Under the pieces are notes generated by a model. The model did not search any database and was not told the origin of the DNA. It saw only the letters and a list, made by a program, of their open reading frames with translations. Shown here piece after piece: positions 57,393 to 63,490 of a stretch of DNA of 63,490 nt. Position 1 is the first letter of the stretch. Every line of letters begins with the position of its first letter. Origin of the DNA: Ectothiorhodospiraceae bacterium (GTDB taxonomy: Bacteria > Pseudomonadota > Gammaproteobacteria > Nitrococcales > AK92); the NCBI GenBank assembly GCA_029268285.1, contig JAJUGG010000001.1, forward strand, positions 1-63,490, in the 5' to 3' direction. A program made the position numbers and the translations under genes.

Positions 57393-59483
57393 TTAGTTGA
57401 ACGTCTTACCTTCGTCGGCGAGCTTGGCGAGCAGCGGAGCCGGCTCCCAGAACTTGCTGTCGGTGTTCGGGTTCTCGCGGATCTTCTCGATCGCGCGGAC
57501 GACGTTCAGCAGGCCGACCTGGTCGGCGTAGAACATCGGACCGCCGCGGAACACCGGGAAGCCGTAGCCCGTCAGGTAGACGATATCGATGTCGGACGCA
57601 CGCTGAGCGATGCCTTCCTCGAGAATCCGCGCGCCTTCGTTCACCAGGGCGTAGACGCAGCGCTCGACAATTTCCTGATCGCTGATCTTGCGCGGCGTAA
57701 TGCCCATCTCCTTGCGGCACTCCTCAATGACCTTATCGACCTCGGGATCGTGCTGCGGCTTGCGGTTGCCGGGGATGTACTTGTAGAAGCCGGCGCCGGT
57801 CTTCTGACCGAAACGGCCCATCTCGCACAGGCGATCGGCGATCACCATGCGCTTCATGTCGGGCTTTTCTTCATAGTGGCGCTTGCGAATCGCCCAGCCG
57901 ATGTCGCCGCCGGCCAAGTCGGCCATGCGCAGGGGGCCCATCACGAAGCCGAACTTCTCGATGGCCTTGTCGATCTGCTGCGGGGTTGCACCTTCTTCCA
58001 GCATGAGCAGCGCTTCGGTCTGGTAGCGGCCGACCATGCGGTTGCCGATGAAGCCGTCGCAGACGCCGGAGATCACAGCGGTCTTCTTGATCTTCTTGGC
58101 GAGCTTCATGGACGTGGCCAGCACTTCCTTCGAAGTCTTTTCGCCGCGCACCACCTCAAGCAGCTTCATGACGTTGGCCGGGCTGAAGAAGTGCAGACCG
58201 ATCACGTCTTCCGGACGCTTGGTGAACGACGCGATCTTGTTGAGATCCAGCGTCGAGGTGTTGGACGCGAGAATAGCGCCGTGCTTGCAGATCTGGTCGA
58301 GTTTCTCGAACACCTGCTGCTTGACGCCCATATCCTCGAACACGGCCTCGATCACCAGGTCGACATCGCTGAGGTCGTCATAGGACAACGTCGGCTGCAG
58401 CAGCGCGACCTTCTTCTCGGCGTCCTCGGCCGTCATCTTGCCCTTCTTGACGCGACCCTCGTAGACGCCCTGGATGTGCTTGACGCCGCGATCCAGCGCT
58501 TCCTGCTTCATTTCGAGGATGCGCACCGGAATACCGGCATTGAGGAAGTTGATGGCGATACCGCTGCCCATGGTGCCGGCACCGATCACACCGACGCTCT
58601 TAATGTCTCGGGTCGGGGTGTCTTCCGGAACATCCGGAATCTTGGAAGTCGCACGCTCGGCGAAAAAGGCGTGACGAAGCGACTTAGATTCCTCGGTCTG
58701 AATAAGCTGCGCAAAAGCATCGCGCTCGACCTTGATGCCGTCGTCGAACTTCTTGAACACAGAGGCCTTGACCGCTTCCAGGCACTTCATCGGCGCCGGG
58801 TAGTTCTTGGCCATCTGCTGGATGCCGTTGCCGGCCCACATGAAGAAGGCTTCAGCCTTGGGATGGCTGACCTTCATGTCGCGCACGCGGCGAATGCCCT
58901 TGCCTTCATCGATGAGCTTCTCGGCAAAAGCCAGCGCGTCCTGCAGCAGCTCGCCCTGGGAGAACTCGTCGAACAGCGGGCTGCCCTTGAACATGGCGGC
59001 GGGCACCGTGGCGCCGGAAACGATCAGGTTCAGGGCGTGCTCAACGCCGATCAGGCGCGGCAGGCGCTGGGTACCGCCGGCGCCCGGCAGGATGCCCAGC
59101 TTCACTTCCGGCAAGGCGACCTTGGTATCGGCCTTGGCAATACGGTAGTGGCAGCCCATCGCCAACTCGAGACCGCCGCCCATGGCTACGCCGCCGATGG
59201 CGGCGACAACCGGCTTGGTGGTCGTATCGAGGAAGTTGATGACGGTCGGCAGCGTGGGCTCGGCCATCATCTTGGGGGTGCCGAACTCGCGGATGTCGGC
59301 GCCGCCGGAGAAAGCCTGCTCGGAACCGATGATGACCACAGCCTTGACGTTATCGTCGGCCTCGGCCTTCTTGACGCCGTCGACGATCCCGCGCCGAAGC
59401 TCATAACCCAGACCGTTGACCGGCGGGTTGTGCATGCTGATCACGGCCACCCTACCGTGCAGTTCATATTGGGTGCTGCTCAT
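57393..59483 (-). CDS. fadB: FadB-type multifunctional enoyl-CoA hydratase/3-hydroxyacyl-CoA dehydrogenase
   Basis: 696 residues, a little shorter than E. coli FadB. Hydratase domain (1-190) has both catalytic glutamates ([24 protein letters not shown]). The dehydrogenase domain (about 295-480) has [13 protein letters not shown] and [15 protein letters not shown]; two 3HCDH C-terminal repeats follow (about 480-570, 600-690; [15 protein letters not shown]). The form is closer to peroxisomal-type bifunctional enzymes than to classical FadB. Operon partner of the thiolase and divergent from a TetR regulator. Confidence 0.92.
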   Translation of the reverse strand: MSSTQYELHGRVAVISMHNPPVNGLGYELRRGIVDGVKKAEADDNVKAVVIIGSEQAFSGGADIREFGTPKMMAEPTLPTVINFLDTTTKPVVAAIGGVAMGGGLELAMGCHYRIAKADTKVALPEVKLGILPGAGGTQRLPRLIGVEHALNLIVSGATVPAAMFKGSPLFDEFSQGELLQDALAFAEKLIDEGKGIRRVRDMKVSHPKAEAFFMWAGNGIQQMAKNYPAPMKCLEAVKASVFKKFDDGIKVERDAFAQLIQTEESKSLRHAFFAERATSKIPDVPEDTPTRDIKSVGVIGAGTMGSGIAINFLNAGIPVRILEMKQEALDRGVKHIQGVYEGRVKKGKMTAEDAEKKVALLQPTLSYDDLSDVDLVIEAVFEDMGVKQQVFEKLDQICKHGAILASNTSTLDLNKIASFTKRPEDVIGLHFFSPANVMKLLEVVRGEKTSKEVLATSMKLAKKIKKTAVISGVCDGFIGNRMVGRYQTEALLMLEEGATPQQIDKAIEKFGFVMGPLRMADLAGGDIGWAIRKRHYEEKPDMKRMVIADRLCEMGRFGQKTGAGFYKYIPGNRKPQHDPEVDKVIEECRKEMGITPRKISDQEIVERCVYALVNEGARILEEGIAQRASDIDIVYLTGYGFPVFRGGPMFYADQVGLLNVVRAIEKIRENPNTDSKFWEPAPLLAKLADEGKTFN

Positions 59484-59555
59484 GGCTACTCCTCGATCAG
59501 TGAGCGGATTGGTGACAGCAACGGCAAGGGCCGCCCTGCCTCGCAGATTACATGG

Positions 59556-59577
59556 ACAATAAACTACAACTTATTGT
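59556..59577. promoter_or_regulatory. Inverted repeat in the fadB-tetR intergenic region
   Basis: ACAATAA (59556-59562) and TTATTGT (59571-59577) form a perfect 7-bp inverted repeat in an AT-rich stretch 73 bp before the fadB ATG. It may be an operator or overlap the fadB promoter. Confidence 0.4.
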
Positions 59578-59620
59578 TTATATAACGTTTTGTTTACACG
59601 ATTAGCGATTTTGTGCTTAC

Positions 59621-59634
59621 ATACACTAGTGTAT
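59621..59634. promoter_or_regulatory. Candidate TetR operator
   Basis: ATACACTAGTGTAT is a perfect 14-bp palindrome 41 bp before the tetR ATG, between divergent fadB and tetR, where a TetR-family repressor would be expected to bind and control both genes. Confidence 0.55.
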
Positions 59635-59674
59635 CTTCTTAACCCGGTCAATAAATCCCGAGGACCTCATTCCC

Positions 59675-60286
59675 ATGAGCGCCCACCGATCCGGCACGCG
59701 GCACAAGACGCCGGAGAAACGACAACTCGGCCGTGATGAATGGCTCGATGCCGCCGCCGCAGCCATTGCCGAAGGCGGCTTCGACAACGTACGCATCCTG
59801 GTGCTGGCGAAAAAGCTCGGCGTCACCCGGGGCAGCTTTTACTGGCATTTTCAGGACCATGCTGAGTTTATCTCCGCCTTTCTGGAGCGGTGGCGAGACC
59901 GCCGACTCCGGGAGCTTACCTTCTGGAAACCCACCGGCGGCGACGCCGAAACCGAGCTCCGCAGCGTGCTGCGATTTCTGCTCAGCGACACGGCACGCAG
60001 CCTGCGGCGCCTGCGGGTCGAACTCGCCGTACGCGACTATGCGCGCCGCAACGACGCGGCCGCGGCCATGGTCGCAGAAGTCGACCGCGCTCGCCTCGAG
60101 CAGGCAACCCGGCTACTGGGCTTGGTGACGTCGGACCCCGACGAAGCCAGGGACCTGGCGCTGCTGCTATATATGAACACGATCGGGAGCCAAGTGGTAC
60201 TGACCGCCTCGACCGCCAAGGAGTCCACGATCGCGCGCATGGAGAACCTAATCGCCGAGTTCGTGCTGTCCCATACACGTCGCTAG
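59675..60286 (+). CDS. TetR-family transcriptional regulator
   Basis: 203 residues. N-terminal TetR helix-turn-helix (about 19-65): WLDAAAAAIAEGGFDNVRIL, KKLGVTRGSFYWHFQDHAEF. The C-terminal ligand domain is helical and unassigned. Divergent from fadB, so probably represses the beta-oxidation pair in response to acyl-CoA, as FadR/PsrA-type TetR proteins do; that ligand is inferred. An MDR reductase gene follows 77 bp downstream. Confidence 0.88.
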   Translation: MSAHRSGTRHKTPEKRQLGRDEWLDAAAAAIAEGGFDNVRILVLAKKLGVTRGSFYWHFQDHAEFISAFLERWRDRRLRELTFWKPTGGDAETELRSVLRFLLSDTARSLRRLRVELAVRDYARRNDAAAAMVAEVDRARLEQATRLLGLVTSDPDEARDLALLLYMNTIGSQVVLTASTAKESTIARMENLIAEFVLSHTRR

Positions 60287-60363
60287 AGCGGGGCCCGCTC
60301 GTGTCCGCGCCCGCCGCGATGGGCTAGGATGTTGCCTGGAGTCGCACCAATCAGGAGGAACAC

Positions 60364-61335
60364 ATGCGCGCGTGGCTTATTGAAGAAGGCGGTCGACTGA
60401 ATCTGGGCGAAGTTCCCACGCCCGACCCGGGACCGGGCGAAGTTCGGGTGAAGGTCGAGGCTGTCGGCGTGAACCGCGCCGATCTACTCCAGGTCATGGG
60501 CCAGTACCCCGCGCCGCCGGGCTTCGACCCGCGCATCCCGGGTCTAGAATACGCCGGGCGCATCGATGCGGTCGGCGACCGAGTGCGGCTTCATAAAGTG
60601 GGCGACCGGGTCATGGGCCTAGTGCCCGGAGCGGCCTATGCCGAGTATGTCGTATCTACCGAGCGCGAGGTCATCCCCGCGCCGGCGAGTCTGGATGCCG
60701 TGCATGCCGCCGCTCTGCCGGAGGACTTCCTCACAGCCTATCGCGCCCTGTATATCGAGGGCGGTCTGAAGCCGGGCCAATGGGCTGTGATTCGCCCCGC
60801 CACCTCAGGCGTGGGGTTGGCCGGCGTGCAACTAGTCAAGGCGCTGGGCGGGCGCTGCATCGGCACCAGTCGCAATGCCGAGCGTCTGCGCGCCGCCGAG
60901 GAGCAAGGCCTGGATGTAGCCCTCGTGGATAGCGGCGACGGCGTAGCCTCGCAAGTCATGGAAGCGACCGGCGGCGAAGGCGCAGCGGTCGTCTTCGATA
61001 TGCTGGGCGCCAAGGCTCTCGGCGATAATATGTCGGCGCTACGCTTGGAAGGCAGCGTGGTTATCATCGGCTTGCTCACCGGCGCCAAGAGCGATATCAA
61101 CCTTGGACAACTGCTCATGCGCCGCTTGCGGGTGCGAGCCATGACCATGCGCGCACAGCCACTGGAAGAACGCATCCGCATCGCGCAGATTTTCAGCGAT
61201 AGACTCGCACCACTATTCGAAAGCGGCCAGCTTAAGCCGGTGCTTTCACTCAAGCACCCCTTTAACGATGCCCCCGGCGCCCACGCCGCAATGGCCGCGA
61301 ATCGTCACCTCGGCAAGATTGTGCTGGAACTCTAA
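60364..61335 (+). CDS. NADPH:quinone oxidoreductase, zinc-independent MDR family
   Basis: 323 residues. Medium-chain reductase fold: VEAVGVNRADLLQVMGQYP, PGLEYAGRIDAVG, then the cofactor domain with ATSGVGLAGVQLVKALGGRC and TSRNAER (NADPH-type). Structural-zinc cysteines are absent, as in quinone reductases of the PIG3/QOR type. AGGAGG lies at ideal spacing before the ATG. May detoxify quinones or enones; the true substrate is not shown. Confidence 0.87.
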   Translation: MRAWLIEEGGRLNLGEVPTPDPGPGEVRVKVEAVGVNRADLLQVMGQYPAPPGFDPRIPGLEYAGRIDAVGDRVRLHKVGDRVMGLVPGAAYAEYVVSTEREVIPAPASLDAVHAAALPEDFLTAYRALYIEGGLKPGQWAVIRPATSGVGLAGVQLVKALGGRCIGTSRNAERLRAAEEQGLDVALVDSGDGVASQVMEATGGEGAAVVFDMLGAKALGDNMSALRLEGSVVIIGLLTGAKSDINLGQLLMRRLRVRAMTMRAQPLEERIRIAQIFSDRLAPLFESGQLKPVLSLKHPFNDAPGAHAAMAANRHLGKIVLEL

Positions 61336-61595
61336 TACCGGCTCTCCCTCACGCGACGGCGCGCCCAGCGCGTCGTCGTTCCTCAACTGCTTGGCACGCT
61401 TTCATGCCCCCTCTGCTGCCCTGCTTCTTGTTTTCGTCGCCCATCGATCTATAGTCTTAACGCACCTGCCCCAGATTCTATAATCAACCCATAAAACCGT
61501 TACTTAGGGAACAAATATAAAGTTATCTTCTACAATCCCGAACCCCAATACTACCAACCCTGCGCCAAGAGTGGCTTTGCGAGGGGGATGTCGGC
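61336..61595. other. Intergenic region with an AT-rich segment
   Basis: GC-rich up to about 61440, then clearly AT-rich from about 61440 to 61560, unlike its surroundings. No gene, strong promoter or repeat could be assigned. It may contain the promoter and damaged start of the frameshifted gene that follows. Confidence 0.4.
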
Positions 61596-62155
61596 GTGCC
61601 ACCTAGAAATCGGGGCATCCAGAAGCGCAGCATTCTGCTTTCTCCCGACGCAGTCTTCCGCTTCGACCAGCAAATGCACCACCTGACCGGCAGCGCAACC
61701 AGCCTCAGGCTCGGCAACGGCAGGGTGGAATACCGCGCTGTCGGCAGCGATGAACTCGTTGGGCGCTTCGATCCCTCTCGCCCGCTCGGCCGCGATTGGA
61801 ACCTCATTCGGCTACAGGAGATTGCACCGGGAGCCTTTATATTCGCGAGCAACTGCTGGGCACAGTCCAGCGAGGGACGCGCCCGCGCCCTGCGGTCGGG
61901 GCCTATCCGGCTGACGAAGACTGCCCGTACACCCCGCTCAACACGCTCAACATCGAGCTACTTGATAGTGTAGAGGTGCTCGAGTATCCGCGCTATTACT
62001 ACCAGGGTCCGGAACCGCTCTGGGCCTGTGCGCCGGGTTTCGAAGGCCCAGAACGGATTGGGGCGATCATCCGGATGGGTTTCTACGCCTATTACATCAT
62101 GCGCTTGCCTTCCATCCGGCCGGGCGAGGCGCCGACATTGGGAGGCGGATGCTGA
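61596..62155 (+). pseudogene. Unknown gene interrupted by a probable frameshift
   Basis: Two overlapping plus-strand frames look like one protein. The first reads LLSPDAVFRFDQQMHHLTG through DWNLIRLQEIAPG; the second continues as SLYIREQLLGTVQRG, then LNIELLDSVEVLEYPRYYYQ and AIIRMGFYAYYIMRLPSIRP. The switch lies near 61830, in ATTGCACCGGGAGCC, where one base gained or lost would join them. The first frame may begin upstream of the GTG at 61596. No domain recognised. A sequencing error would give the same picture. Confidence 0.5.
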
Positions 62156-62275
62156 GTCCGCGGCAACCATTCCTGCGCGTCACGTCTCGAGTGCCGCTCC
62201 GCGACTGGGGCGGCAAGCTCTAGCTCTGTATTCTCGAGATCCCAGCTTGGGGCGACTCGACACTACTTACGCGCC

Positions 62276-63352
62276 TTACTGTTCAAAGTCATTTTTACGG
62301 TCAGCGGCTGGGCTAGGGTTGAAGTCGCGCATGAAAATGCCCCAGAAGGCCGTGAACAGCACCGCGATCAGCGGGCCGATTACGAAGCCGTTCAAGCCGA
62401 ACAGCATAAGGCCGCTCAAGGTCGACAACAGCACGACGTAATCGGGTAACCGGGTATCGCGGCCCACCAGAATGGGTCGCAGCAGATTGTCCACCAGGCC
62501 GATCACAAGGATGCCGAACAGAGTCAGAACCAAACCCTGAATCCAGTCGCCGGTGGCAAACAGGTAAATCGCCACCGGCCCCCAAATCAGCCCTGCACCA
62601 ACGGCTGGGATTAGCGACATGAGCACCATCACCACACCCCACAGCAATGCCGCGGAAATGCCAAGCACCCAAAATATCAGCCCGCCGAGCGTCCCCTGAA
62701 TAATCGCGATGACGAGATTCCCCTTCACGGTTGCACGAGCCACTTCAGAGAACTTGGCAAGCAATAGGTTCTCGCGCTCGTCCCCGAGCGGCAGGGCACG
62801 AATCATCAGGTCGATCAGTTTCCTGCCGTCCCGCAGGAGAAAGAACGCGAGGTACAGCATGACGCCGAGGTTCACGAAAAACTGCATGGTGCCCTGCCCC
62901 AACTGCACCGCGTGCTGCGCAACGAAACCGCTGACGGCAACGGCAGCACTGCTAATCCGGGCCCCCAGATCCTCGAACTCCACGCCTAGGCGCTCGAGGA
63001 TAGACTGGGCGAACGGAAAAGCGTCTTGCACGGTTCGCAGCAAGGCTCTCGGATCAATTTCCCCGCTTTCCAGGCGCTGGTACAAAGAAGCGCCTTGCTG
63101 AAAAAAGGCGCCCAACACGAAAAGCACGGGGATGATGACCACCACGATGCAAGCGAACAGCGTCATTAGCGCAACCAGATTCGGCCATCGCCCCCACCGC
63201 GCCAACAGGCGTCGCTGCAAAGGATGGAATAGCACGGCGATAATGCAGGCCCAGAGCACGGCGCCGAAAAAAGGTTTCAGCAGATAGAGAAACAGCAGAG
63301 TAACGACCGCCAGCATCAATAGAAACGAGCGGTTTTGGAGAGCGTCGCGCAT
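62276..63352 (-). CDS. AI-2E family transporter (PerM/YdiK-like membrane protein)
   Basis: 358 residues with about eight hydrophobic segments: pairs at 11-45 and 60-85, a soluble stretch (about 88-140), then helices from 145 to 345. The C-terminal part (IPAVGAGLIWGPVAIYLFAT, GLVDNLLRPILVGRDTRLPD, GLNGFVIGPLIAVLF) has the family pattern. Members export or import various substrates; autoinducer-2 transport applies to only a few, so substrate is unknown. Its ATG lies 139 bp from the window end. Confidence 0.87.
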   Translation of the reverse strand: MRDALQNRSFLLMLAVVTLLFLYLLKPFFGAVLWACIIAVLFHPLQRRLLARWGRWPNLVALMTLFACIVVVIIPVLFVLGAFFQQGASLYQRLESGEIDPRALLRTVQDAFPFAQSILERLGVEFEDLGARISSAAVAVSGFVAQHAVQLGQGTMQFFVNLGVMLYLAFFLLRDGRKLIDLMIRALPLGDERENLLLAKFSEVARATVKGNLVIAIIQGTLGGLIFWVLGISAALLWGVVMVLMSLIPAVGAGLIWGPVAIYLFATGDWIQGLVLTLFGILVIGLVDNLLRPILVGRDTRLPDYVVLLSTLSGLMLFGLNGFVIGPLIAVLFTAFWGIFMRDFNPSPAADRKNDFEQ

Positions 63353-63490
63353 AGTTACATCCTTGCTTTCCAGCCGTAACAGGTGCTCCCTGCAGGGCTG
63401 TCATCGCCACAAAGGTTTCCTACTTGAACCGGTCGATACCGCCCCCACTGCCGGTATCGCACGGCCTCGGGTGCGTATGGGAGGGCCTTA

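Noticed and set aside
57750-59585. A 611-codon plus-strand open frame opposite fadB
   Set aside because: Antisense shadow of fadB; its translation is low in complexity and matches no family.

Overview
This is chromosomal DNA of a gammaproteobacterium, GC-rich (roughly 60 % by eye) and densely packed. Several blocks keep the gammaproteobacterial gene order: uvrY(gacA)-uvrC-pgsA-tRNA(Gly-Cys-Leu), lepA-lepB-DUF4845-rnc-era-recO-pdxJ-acpS, rpoE-rseA-rseB-mucD divergent from nadB, and sdhCDAB-sdhE-ygfX. The AlgU/MucD-like stress operon, a GacS/GacA pair and several acyl-CoA genes recall Pseudomonas or Nevskiales/Salinisphaera-type bacteria. The genus cannot be fixed from sequence alone.

Layout. 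1-0.9 kb: end of a probable integrated element (3' part of a cytosine methyltransferase gene, an unknown ORF, an AlpA-like regulator) lying against the 3' end of tRNA-Leu. 0.9-4.7 kb: three tRNAs, pgsA, uvrC and the GacA/UvrY regulator. 4.9-13.7 kb: RibD-like reductase, fumC, purB, two small genes of unclear role, nudF, rlmD, a DEDD exonuclease and cysM. 13.8-16.5 kb: GacS/BarA hybrid kinase, the likely partner of the regulator at 4 kb. 16.5-23 kb: acpS to lepA on the minus strand. 23.3-25.1 kb: wrbA and an LpxR-type lipid A deacylase, placed between lepA and the sigma-E operon. 25.2-28.9 kb: the sigma-E operon, with a visible sigma-E-type promoter. 29-36.4 kb: nadB, the succinate dehydrogenase locus with three assembly or accessory genes (SdhE, YgfX, a DUF1674/SDHAF4-like protein) and ygfZ. 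36.6-42.8 kb: lysS, prfB (programmed +1 frameshift intact), a chemoreceptor and a YbdG-type mechanosensitive channel.

43.0-48.0 kb is a complete ttrBCA tetrathionate reductase operon preceded by an FNR/Anr-type box, but with no TtrSR pair beside it. A secreted EF-hand protein follows. 48.7-61.3 kb is a fatty-acid or acyl-CoA oxidation region: ETF-ubiquinone oxidoreductase, a CaiB/BaiF (racemase-like) protein, AraC and TetR regulators, a PF10118 diiron-type protein, two SDRs, a thiolase, a FadB-type multifunctional protein and an MDR quinone reductase. The last 2 kb hold a frameshifted unknown gene and an AI-2E-family membrane protein.

The genes combine housekeeping functions (DNA repair, ribosome and RNA maturation, translation, B6 and NAD synthesis, TCA cycle) with envelope-stress control, optional anaerobic respiration on tetrathionate and aerobic beta-oxidation that feeds electrons to quinone through ETF-QO. 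No CRISPR array, insertion sequence, rRNA or unmistakable new defence system was seen. The most distinctive parts are the ttr operon, the sdh assembly-factor cluster, lpxR next to the sigma-E operon and the tRNA-Leu island edge.
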